This document shows, one piece after another, positions 55,657-63,292 of a stretch of DNA of 64,000 bases. How positions within the stretch are numbered: the stretch's first letter is position 1; each line of letters begins with the position of its first letter. This DNA comes from Pseudoalteromonas sp. T1lg23B. Lineage in GTDB: Bacteria > Pseudomonadota > Gammaproteobacteria > Enterobacterales > Alteromonadaceae. The position numbers and the translations under genes are program-made. The notes under the pieces are model-generated. The model searched no databases, was not told where the DNA came from, and saw only the letters and a list, made by a program, of their open reading frames with translations. Location: positions 310,429-374,428 of the forward strand of contig NZ_PQBZ01000034.1 of assembly GCF_002964665.1 (NCBI RefSeq). The letters are read 5' to 3'.

Positions 55657-58600
55657 GGTGTATACCTTTTGCTTGACCTGTGTTGCCAACAGTTACATGT
55701 TTTCGTTTTTTAAAAACCCCACCACTTCGCTTTTGATTTCTAAGTGCATTTTTTGTTTGTTCCAATATTAATAATAGAGTTGGCGTCAGAAATAATGTAA
55801 TTAATGATGCGAATAAAATACCGTAACCCAATGCCGCCGCTGCGGGGATCAAAAACTGAGCCTGCAATGATGTTTCACTTAAAAGTGGAAATAAGCCCGC
55901 AAAAGTGGTGATTGAGGTCAGTAATATTGCGCGTAACCGAGAGTGTGCAGCCACGCTGACAGCTTCCTTAATTGATAATTCCCCTTCTTTTTTCAACTGG
56001 TTATAACGATTCACTAGCAATAAGCTGTCGTTTACAACCACGCCACTTAGCGCCAAGATACCATTAAGTGACAGTATGCTAAGTGTGAGACCGTTGATCC
56101 AATGCCCTAAGATAGCGCCAACCACGCCAAACGGGATAGCACTCATGATAACCAAGGGCTGTAAGTATGATTTCAACGGAATTGCGAGTAGTGCGAATAT
56201 CGCCACCAGCGCAAGTACAAACATATGTACCATAGAACTGCCCGTTTCTTGTTGCTGCTGTGCCTCACCTGCAAATTCAAAACTCACATCAGGATAACGT
56301 GAAGTCAACTCTGCTAATGATGTGTCGCGCAGCTGCTTGATCAATTCATGTGGGGCGATGGTTGCTTTATCGAGTACGGCACTAATAAACACCGACCTTT
56401 GTCCATTGGTTCGTTTGATTTCGGCACTTTGATACTGACTTGTCACCTTGGCAACATCGCTTAACGGCATCCGCACGCCGCTGGGTGTGGTGATATAAGC
56501 TTTGAGGACATCAGCGAGTGTCTGTCTTTGCGTTTTTGGATAGCGCACTCGCACTTTGATCTCATCTTCACCACGCTGAAAACGTTGCACTATATCACCA
56601 CCAAAGTTCTGTAATACTTGCTTAGATAGCTCAGCACTATCAAGGCCCAGTGCTCTACCGTAGTCAGTTAGTTCAAAGTAATATTGAGGCTCTCCTAAGT
56701 CTAGGTTATGGTCAACGCCGCTGACGCCCTGATGACTTTTCACCACTTCTAACAATTCATTGCCCGCACTGTTCAGCGCTTCACTATTTGATGACTTTAA
56801 AAGTACCTTAAAGTTATCAATCATCCCTCTTTTAGCGAGTACTTTGGTCTTTTTAACCCCTTCAAGCGTACCTGCTGACTGGCGCCACATCTGTGCAAAT
56901 TCATACGCGCTGTAGCTGCTATTTTTGTCCAGCTCAACGGTCACAGTGCCTTGGGTATCGCTCTCAGCCAATACTTGTATACTGGTGATAAAACTGTCTT
57001 CGGTTTCGCTGCCTTGGTCATATTTCCTGCGCAGCATATTATCGCTATGAATCGCTAACTCTTCTAAAGCTAGTAAGTTTTTATGAGTTTGACCAAAGCT
57101 TGCATCATTATATAAAGTTATATCGGCACTAACCGTATCCCCCGGCACTTCGGGGAAAAATGCCACGCGTACTTGTCCAGTAAATGGTAATGAAATCACA
57201 CCGATCATTAACGCGATAAATACTACGATTACTTTCGCTTTATGATTTAACGCGTAAGCTAAGCCTTTTTGATAAAGGTGTTCGTTAAAATAGTTAAGGC
57301 CGTTATCTGCACATGCACTGAGCTTTGCCCACCACCCCTGTGATTGTGCAGGTTTACGCGTATTAATGTGCGTTAGGTGCGAAGGGAGTATTAGCTTGGA
57401 CTCAACAAGAGATAACAATAAAGCAATCGCAACAACCGTACCAAACTGTGCATATACCTGCCCTAAGCGACCTTGAACGTTACTCAAGGCCACAAATGCA
57501 ACCACCGTGGTTAACACGCCAAAGATGGTCGCTGCGGCAACTTTTTGCGTGCCCAAAATGGTGTTTTCATGGGTATCGCCGTATTGCGCTCGAGTGTGAT
57601 AGATGCTTTCACCAACGACTACCGCATCATCGACCACAATACCCAACGCCATAATAAAACCAAATGTAGTCATTTCGTTGAGCGTGAGGCCTGCGAAGCT
57701 CTCGGTCATAAAGAATAACGTACCACAGAACACAAATGGCAAACCCATAGCAACCCAGAGTGCCACTCTCACATTCAGAAAAAGTGCTAACACTATGAAG
57801 ACCAGTGCGATTCCCGTAAGCGCGTTTTTAATCAGCAATGACAGACGTTCGGTGATCAAAGTACTTTTATCTAGCCAGCTTTCAATGTGGATGTTTTCGC
57901 TCAGCATGGCCGAATTTTGCCAATCACTGACAACCTCTTTAGCCTGCTCAACCATAGTGACCACGTCACCAAAGTCATCCATAACGATTTCTAGCGCCAC
58001 CGCGGTTTTACCGTTGTAGCGCGATACAGCAAAACTGTCATCTTCAATAATGCGCGTAACAGTTGCAATGTCTTTCAATACAATAGCACCACCGGAGGCA
58101 AAGCTCTTTATAACGATTGACTCAAAGTCGCTCACATTAAACGCTTGATCAAGGACCTTAAGGCGAACCGATTTATCTTCGTGCCTTAGGCTCGTTCCGA
58201 TCGCGTATGAAGATTCTTTGTTGATTGCCTCTGCAACTTGCTTGAGCGTTAAGCCGTAGGCTTGTAGTGTTTGCTCTTGGACTTCTACAGATATCATGGC
58301 TTGCATTTTGGCTTTGATCTGTACATCTTTGATATCGCTTTTTGCAAGCAACTGTGCTTTTAACTTAACGGCCCAATCGTTCAAGCTTTGCCTGTCGGCA
58401 TCACCATACAGTTGCACCCACAAAACGTGATCCTGACGTTTAGCTTTGGTAATTACGGCAGGTTCCGCTCGCTGTGGCAAATTATTGATAGCATCGACCT
58501 GTGCTTTAACATCTTGATAAAGCGTGTCAATATCATAGCCGCTTTGCATTTCAATACTGACATGCGCACCACTGGCATTGGAGGTGGAGGTGATATTTTT

Positions 58601-58852
58601 TATACCCCCAACCGATTGCAGCGCATTTTCAACTTTTATAGCAACGCCCTGCTCAGCCTGCACCGGCTCACCGCTGTCATAAATCACTGACACCGATACC
58701 GTGTCAGGTTCAAGGCTCGGAAACGCCTCTTTGCGTAAGGTGTTAACCGATAAAAGACCAACGAGGATCACCGCTATAAATAGTAAATTGGCGGCGACCG
58801 AGTTTTGTGCAAACCAAGCGATGATACCTGATTGTTTGGTTAAATTGCTCAT
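55649..58852 (-). CDS. RND efflux transporter, inner-membrane pump
   Basis: A 1067-residue HAE1-type pump. TM1 follows SGIIAWFAQNSVAANLLF; twelve helices are expected with two large periplasmic loops (GSETEDSFITSIQVLAESDTQGTV in the second). MALGIVVDDAVVVGESIY carries the proton-relay Asp-Asp pair of TM4. It exports hydrophobic compounds together with the adaptor whose gene overlaps it by four bases and an outer-membrane TolC not encoded here. The 3' end overlaps the response regulator gene. Confidence 0.94.
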   Translation of the reverse strand: MSNLTKQSGIIAWFAQNSVAANLLFIAVILVGLLSVNTLRKEAFPSLEPDTVSVSVIYDSGEPVQAEQGVAIKVENALQSVGGIKNITSTSNASGAHVSIEMQSGYDIDTLYQDVKAQVDAINNLPQRAEPAVITKAKRQDHVLWVQLYGDADRQSLNDWAVKLKAQLLAKSDIKDVQIKAKMQAMISVEVQEQTLQAYGLTLKQVAEAINKESSYAIGTSLRHEDKSVRLKVLDQAFNVSDFESIVIKSFASGGAIVLKDIATVTRIIEDDSFAVSRYNGKTAVALEIVMDDFGDVVTMVEQAKEVVSDWQNSAMLSENIHIESWLDKSTLITERLSLLIKNALTGIALVFIVLALFLNVRVALWVAMGLPFVFCGTLFFMTESFAGLTLNEMTTFGFIMALGIVVDDAVVVGESIYHTRAQYGDTHENTILGTQKVAAATIFGVLTTVVAFVALSNVQGRLGQVYAQFGTVVAIALLLSLVESKLILPSHLTHINTRKPAQSQGWWAKLSACADNGLNYFNEHLYQKGLAYALNHKAKVIVVFIALMIGVISLPFTGQVRVAFFPEVPGDTVSADITLYNDASFGQTHKNLLALEELAIHSDNMLRRKYDQGSETEDSFITSIQVLAESDTQGTVTVELDKNSSYSAYEFAQMWRQSAGTLEGVKKTKVLAKRGMIDNFKVLLKSSNSEALNSAGNELLEVVKSHQGVSGVDHNLDLGEPQYYFELTDYGRALGLDSAELSKQVLQNFGGDIVQRFQRGEDEIKVRVRYPKTQRQTLADVLKAYITTPSGVRMPLSDVAKVTSQYQSAEIKRTNGQRSVFISAVLDKATIAPHELIKQLRDTSLAELTSRYPDVSFEFAGEAQQQQETGSSMVHMFVLALVAIFALLAIPLKSYLQPLVIMSAIPFGVVGAILGHWINGLTLSILSLNGILALSGVVVNDSLLLVNRYNQLKKEGELSIKEAVSVAAHSRLRAILLTSITTFAGLFPLLSETSLQAQFLIPAAAALGYGILFASLITLFLTPTLLLILEQTKNALRNQKRSGGVFKKRKHVTVGNTGQAKGIHHE

Positions 58853-60024
58853 AAGAGCGCCTCATCAACCGCTTTGACCATCATGCCTTCAACAAAATGA
58901 CTTAAAGGTCTTTTCACGATTTTTAACGGTTGTGTTGCCAGTGGCTTTACATACACCGATGAATCTTTTGAAAAGACTTTATTGGCACTTTGTTTATGCA
59001 GTTGACCTTGTTCGTCAACAAACCAAACATCTCCTGATTGCGATATGGCAGACGCAGGAAGTTTAAAGAGTTCGTCTTGTACACCTTGCAACGTGACTTT
59101 GACGAAGCTGCCCGCAAAAAGCGGCTCGTTGTGCGCAAGGGGCTGTTCAACAACAACGATAACCGAACGTTGACGCGTATTAGTATCAATGTGACTTTCA
59201 ATGCGCGAAACATAACCACGCCATTGTGCTAAGTTATTGTTAGCCAACTCAACACCAACGGGCCAAAGATCTTTTTCTAACTCACCGTTAATTTTAACGT
59301 TTAGCTCTTGCCATTGACGCTCTGATAACGGGATTGAAATTTCTACCCGTTCGATATCGTATAACACTCCGATGCTGGTATTTGCACTTAAATAGCTACC
59401 AAGCTGAATGTCACGCGCGACGACGAGCGCATCAAAAGGCGCTTTGATGATCGTGTTATCAAGCGCCACTTGTGCTTTATTGAGGGCTTGCTGTGCGTAA
59501 GCAAGATTCGCTTTTGCCGCAGCTAACTGAGGTTTTCTAAGTACCAGTGGCGTTGCTTTTTGGCCGCCATCTTTACCCAATAACCACTCTTGATAGGCTA
59601 CTTCACCTTGCCTTTTCTCTTGTGCTAATTCAAGTTCTGCCTGAGCTACTTGTGCCTGTGCTTGAGCCAGTTGTGCTTGGTAAGTGCTATCTTCAATCGT
59701 TGCTAAGATGTCGCCTTTTTTAAGTATTTGACCAGACGAAAATTTATCGCTCAAAGAAACCACTTTGCCACTGACGTCACTGGTGAGGTTTAATTTATAG
59801 CGAGGTGTGACTTCACCAAGCCCTGTTACGCTCGCCCGATAAGTATCGGCGTTAACACTAATAACGCCAACTTGCGGTAAGTTTGCTTGCTTAACTACAG
59901 TCTGCTGTATTATTTGCTGCATCGCTTCTGGCTTGTCTGTCACACTGTGCGCTTTGTTATAAATAAATACACATCCAAACGCCGTCACGCTCATCATGAC
60001 ACTTAGTAATTTAAACTTCATCAT
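58849..60024 (-). CDS. RND periplasmic adaptor (membrane fusion protein)
   Basis: A 391-residue adaptor: signal or anchor segment near LLSVMMSVTAFGCVFIYNKAH, a lipoyl half-motif, a coiled coil (AQLAQAQAQVAQAELELAQEK and QKATPLVLRKPQLAAAKANLAYAQQALNKAQVAL), lipoyl return INTIIKAPFDALV-like sequence, and a beta-barrel. It opens the operon adaptor, pump, response regulator, histidine kinase. The repetitive Ala/Gln coiled coil is normal for the family. Confidence 0.92.
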   Translation of the reverse strand: MMKFKLLSVMMSVTAFGCVFIYNKAHSVTDKPEAMQQIIQQTVVKQANLPQVGVISVNADTYRASVTGLGEVTPRYKLNLTSDVSGKVVSLSDKFSSGQILKKGDILATIEDSTYQAQLAQAQAQVAQAELELAQEKRQGEVAYQEWLLGKDGGQKATPLVLRKPQLAAAKANLAYAQQALNKAQVALDNTIIKAPFDALVVARDIQLGSYLSANTSIGVLYDIERVEISIPLSERQWQELNVKINGELEKDLWPVGVELANNNLAQWRGYVSRIESHIDTNTRQRSVIVVVEQPLAHNEPLFAGSFVKVTLQGVQDELFKLPASAISQSGDVWFVDEQGQLHKQSANKVFSKDSSVYVKPLATQPLKIVKRPLSHFVEGMMVKAVDEALL

Positions 60025-60699
60025 AACGCCCTAAACCCAAGTCAACATTAAATGATTGCTGTGTAAACATGCTGATTTAACCCCTATTCCGCTAATGCGA
60101 TTGAAACCTAAGAAATGACAACTATTTGAATTGTTAAACATAATGCGCTTCTGTAAATCTGAATGCAGGCAGTTTAAACTTTGAGCGGTTAAGAGGGGGT
60201 TAAAACAAATTCCAGAGGGTTAATGCCAGCAAGGTACTGCCTTTGGAGTCTGGGTATTAGGTAAATTAGTCGCTGCCGCTTGCTTTGACTTTCGCTAATG
60301 ATGTTGACCTTTTTGCACCTTTTTTGGAAGGCGTCGCTGGCTTTTCCAACCTACAGCTCACATTGTGCTGTGTTGCAAAAATCGCGTCTACGCTCAGCAA
60401 CGCCATTCATTAGATTGCTATATCGCGAGGTGGTAGCCGCATTTCTGAGACAGCTATTTTGAATGATGTTTAAGAAGGATTTCTCGTTTTCTACGTGACA
60501 GGCTGCTGCAAGCGAACAGCCGACATTCAAAGTATTGACGTTAAAACTTTTATAAGCATTCAAGCTATTAATTTTCATACTATTTTTAATATGCGTTCTC
60601 GTTATGTAATTTTACTCATTCTCGATTAAGTAAATTCTCGGTTATAAAGTAGTCTAACCAATTGTAATTCCTTGTAGCTATGAGTAAGTTACTAAAATT
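60025..60699. other. Non-coding stretch before the cassette array, possibly a dispersed repeat
   Basis: About 670 bases with the efflux operon promoter near its left end. A 75-codon minus-strand frame at 60351-60578 ends in VAERRRDFCNTAQCEL and further reading gives VGKASDAFQKRCKK. This reminds me of short repeat elements seen in several Pseudoalteromonas genomes, but I cannot prove repetition from one copy. I do not call a gene. Confidence 0.4.
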
Positions 60700-60783
60700 C
60701 GATTATTAAAAGTCGTATTTTGAGAATTTTGGCAATTGACATATTGAGTGTTAACAGGAATTCTCGGTAATACGCTGTTAAGT
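60700..60783 (+). repeat. attC-like imperfect palindrome, first
   Basis: GTATT and GAGAATT near 60715-60728 are mirrored by AATTCTC and AATAC at 60759-60773, with a loop of about 32 bases, and the element ends in GTTAAGT at 60777-60783, an exact G-TT-RRRY integron core site. The left core is degenerate. It precedes the first cassette gene by 17 bases. Confidence 0.45.
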
Positions 60784-60799
60784 TTTTAGGGAGAGTGTA

Positions 60800-61169
60800 T
60801 TGAAAATTAGTGATTTCATTTTTCGGTTTCCTACGTGCGGATTGACAAGGAATGATGCAATTTGTCGTGTTAGATTGTTCGTTGCGAATGACAATACTAT
60901 ATATACTGTACTAAAACTGGTGCAGTTACAATGAGATTAGACAGGCCGTCGAATCAGGGGGAACCAAGTACAACTCATTTATAGGGCCCCAGAGAAACTT
61001 ACAAGTAGACCCAAATAAAGATATCAACTTACATACAATCGTCATAGGCGGGAGAAGCAACGACGATCTTAAAGAAAGTCGTCTTCGACATGACTATGAG
61101 CGAGGAAACTCGCCGTCTATACGAGTTGAGTCTTGGGATAGCTGGATAAATAAATCCCGACGAAAGTAA
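60800..61169 (+). pseudogene. Decayed gene of the first integron cassette
   Basis: From TTG 60800, eight bases after GGGAGAG, one frame reads KISDFIFRFPTCGLTRNDAI, then CRVRLFVANDNTIYTVLKL, and stops at 60932-60934. A second frame, open from 60915 and without its own start, carries YNEIRQAVESGGTKYNSFIG, then NLHTIVIGGRSNDDLKESRL and ends at TAA 61167-61169. The two parts look like one protein of about 125 residues, broken by a frame change around 60915-60935. I recognise no certain family. Confidence 0.6.
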
Positions 61170-61231
61170 ACTTGACAAAGCGCTGTTGTCGGATTGGTTT
61201 TCCGCTGCGCTCCAAACTAGCCGCATTCAGC
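61166..61231 (+). repeat. attC-like site of the first cassette
   Basis: It starts at the stop codon of the decayed gene: TTGACAAAGCG, then GGATTGGTTTTCCGCTGCGC, then a CCAAA arm and GCATTCAG. Short attC sites with the central GGTTTTCCGCTGCGCTCC block are known from integron cassettes. The right core is degenerate (GCATTCAG where GCGTTAG would be expected), so it may no longer recombine well. Confidence 0.55.
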
Positions 61232-61257
61232 ATAATAATTTTAAGGAGAAATCAATA

Positions 61258-62154
61258 ATGGCTCGGACGTCTGGCGCAAAAAACATACAAAAATTTGAAA
61301 ATAGAAAAGAGGTTAGTTCAACAAGTAGTAAGAAGATTAAGCACTTAGCTCAATCTAGTAAATCGAGTGCTTTAGATCAGTTTAAGGCTTTACTAAAGCA
61401 TCAGAAGAATTATCTAAATTGGTTGGAAAGTAGGCATACTGCTCTCAACGAAGCAAGAAAAGAACTTGCTGAACTCAAATCACAGAGTTATCGCGGACCA
61501 AAAGATGATACATATAGAAAGTACAAGTGGTACGCCGAGCACAATGCTTTACTCGAAGCTATAAATGGCTTTGAAGTATTTTATAAAAACAGTCTAATCA
61601 ACTTGGCAAAAATTATTAGGCATTATGTTCCCGCAGAAAAACTAAGTGGAGCAGTCGACGTGAAAGTCCTATGGGGCCTCACCAAAGCTTCAGTTCCTGA
61701 ATTAGTATTTGAACATCAACTTTATCATGACCTCGATAATGTGGATAAGGCCTGCTTCGCGCTTATAGGCTCCAAAAGATACAATAAGAACAGTCCAAGA
61801 TCTAATCTTCGAGAATTAAATTTAGCTTTACAGGCAATATTTCAGGTGAGGCATACTCTTTCTCATAACCATGGTGTTATTACTATAAGTGATAAATCTA
61901 AATTAAAAATTTTGGGCTATGATGCAACGACGAAAGAGGTAATTGACCCAAGTAAAGATACATTGGGGTTATCTATTACAAGACTTTTAGAGCAAGAGTC
62001 TAAGGGCTTTACTTCATGGTTATTAGATAAAACAGCAGACTACCTTAAAGATCAAGTTGATACTCGCGGGTTAGAGTTAGATAAAACAATACATATCCGA
62101 CTCCAAAAACTATTAGGGAACAATAAAAAACTTGATAATTTGAGCTGGGTATAA
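61258..62154 (+). CDS. Integron-cassette protein with a HEPN-like R-x4-H motif
   Basis: A 298-residue protein without known full-length family. The N-terminus is basic and low-complexity (about residues 1-40), followed by a helix rich in Leu and Lys. A central helical part (ALLEAINGFEVFYKNSLINL) leads to AIFQVRHTLSHNHGVIT, in which Arg198 and His203 form an R-x4-H motif with a His directly after the Arg, as in HEPN ribonucleases of toxin and antiphage systems. The ATG at 61258 has a perfect AAGGAG. The stop codon is part of the following attC, as in integron cassettes. No antitoxin is seen, so it could be a lone RNase or a defence factor; the activity is not shown. Confidence 0.65.
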   Translation: MARTSGAKNIQKFENRKEVSSTSSKKIKHLAQSSKSSALDQFKALLKHQKNYLNWLESRHTALNEARKELAELKSQSYRGPKDDTYRKYKWYAEHNALLEAINGFEVFYKNSLINLAKIIRHYVPAEKLSGAVDVKVLWGLTKASVPELVFEHQLYHDLDNVDKACFALIGSKRYNKNSPRSNLRELNLALQAIFQVRHTLSHNHGVITISDKSKLKILGYDATTKEVIDPSKDTLGLSITRLLEQESKGFTSWLLDKTADYLKDQVDTRGLELDKTIHIRLQKLLGNNKKLDNLSWV

Positions 62155-62276
62155 CAAGTACTTTAAGATGGATTCGCAACGCTCGTCGGTTTTGGTTAGA
62201 ATTGATTTTAGCGTTTACGATATAATAATAGGGTGTTGTAGCTGTGTCACTCACTACTTAAGCGGGCATTACGTAG
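62150..62276 (+). repeat. attC-like site of the second cassette, VCR-like
   Basis: It begins at the stop codon: TATAACAAGTACTTTAAGA, GATTCGCAACGCTCG, then GTTTACGATA, and ends CTTAAGCGGGCATTACGT. Order, spacing (about 125 bases) and the CTTTAAG/CTTAAG pairing match Vibrio and Shewanella attC sites. The right core is ATTACGT instead of GTTAGRY, so slightly degenerate. Confidence 0.7.
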
Positions 62277-62288
62277 GTCTACTTCTAG

Positions 62289-62363
62289 CACAATCAGCCC
62301 TTCTGTTCAGTAAGTCGGCATAAGCGAAGCGCCATTCGACTTTCTAACAGTTGGCTGTTAAGT
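62289..62363 (+). repeat. attC-like site without a cassette gene
   Basis: AGTCG (62313) and CGACT (62337-62341) flank GCATAAGCGAAGCGCCATT, outer arms CAGCC...CTGTT and AACAG...GGCTG pair, and it ends in GTTAAGT (62357-62363), an exact core. Only a dozen bases separate it from the preceding attC, so no gene lies between them. Confidence 0.55.
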
Positions 62364-62394
62364 TCTGTCTTTATTACCCCAGCAAAAGGCTGCT

Positions 62395-62427
62395 CCGACA
62401 GCCACCGTTCAAATCGGTAACTGTCGG
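62395..62427. repeat. Small inverted repeat before pyrF's 3' end
   Basis: CCGACAG (62395-62401) and CTGTCGG (62421-62427) are perfectly inverted over a 19-base loop. It could be a terminator for pyrF transcription on the minus strand or another degraded attC. Confidence 0.35.
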
Positions 62428-62483
62428 TACGTATGGAGTATGCCTAAAAAAAAATGAAGCCTGTTTATTGCTTGAGGTGCTTT

Positions 62484-63188
62484 TTAAGCAATTGACTCGT
62501 TGATTTCTTTCAATGTTTGAACAGGGTCTTGCGCTTGTGTAATTGGTCGGCCTATGACTAAGTAATCACTGCCAGCCGCTACGGCTTTTTGTGGGGTCAT
62601 AATACGTTTTTGGTCACCTGCATCACTTCCAGCTGGACGAATACCTGGTGTCACGAGTTTGAACTCTTCACCTAATTGAGACTTTAACAACTGCGCTTCT
62701 TGCGCTGAACACACTACGCCGTCAAGCCCAGCTTCTTTCGCCAACTTCGCTAAATAAACCACTTGCTCTTGAGGGGTTTTCTCAATACCTAAACGTAACA
62801 GTTGGCCCTGATCCATGCTGGTCAGTACCGTCACTGCAATCAGTAATGGCGCTTTATCACCGTACTTTTCAAGCGCTTCTTTGGCCTTTTGCATCATTTC
62901 AAAACCACCGCTGGCGTGCACATTAACCATCCACACACCAAGCTCTGCCGCAGCAGTTACAGCTTTGGCAACTGTATTTGGAATATCGTGAAATTTTAAA
63001 TCTAAAAATACATCAAACCCAAGCGCGACCAATTCTTTTACGAACTCAGGACCAAAGTAAGTAAACATCTCTTTACCTACTTTCAAACGACACTGAGAGG
63101 GAGAAAGCTGTTTAACAAACGTTAATGCCGCTTGCTTGTCGTCATAATCTAGAGCGATAAGTACTTTTTTTGAATCTGTTTGAGACAT
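62484..63188 (-). CDS. pyrF: Orotidine 5'-phosphate decarboxylase
   Basis: A 234-residue TIM-barrel enzyme that turns OMP into UMP, the last step of pyrimidine synthesis. VALDYDD opens the chain, and [14 protein letters not shown] carries the catalytic D-x-K-x-x-D tetrad; [21 protein letters not shown] binds the phosphate. Length is normal. It follows lapB on the same strand with about 100 bases between, the usual gammaproteobacterial order. Confidence 0.97.
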   Translation of the reverse strand: MSQTDSKKVLIALDYDDKQAALTFVKQLSPSQCRLKVGKEMFTYFGPEFVKELVALGFDVFLDLKFHDIPNTVAKAVTAAAELGVWMVNVHASGGFEMMQKAKEALEKYGDKAPLLIAVTVLTSMDQGQLLRLGIEKTPQEQVVYLAKLAKEAGLDGVVCSAQEAQLLKSQLGEEFKLVTPGIRPAGSDAGDQKRIMTPQKAVAAGSDYLVIGRPITQAQDPVQTLKEINESIA

Positions 63189-63292
63189 AGTATTCCTAAG
63201 TTACCCTGAGGTTTGAAAATAAGTTAAGGCTATGAGTGGGCGATATTATACCAAAAGTTTGCCAGTTGGCCTGAGCTTTTATTAATTTTCGA

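Noticed and set aside
59520-59700. Repetitive Ala/Gln coding sequence as a tandem repeat
   Set aside because: It is the normal heptad coiled coil of an RND adaptor protein.
60351-60578. 75-codon minus-strand frame before the cassette array
   Set aside because: Its C-terminal phrase resembles translated repeat sequence instead of a protein family, and it lacks a good ribosome-binding site.
60915-61169. Reading the fragment as the C-terminus of a Shedu/DUF4263 nuclease
   Set aside because: The segment TIVIGGRSNDDLKESRLR faintly recalls that family, but the whole cassette gene would be only about 125 residues, too short for the nuclease, and no catalytic motif was found.
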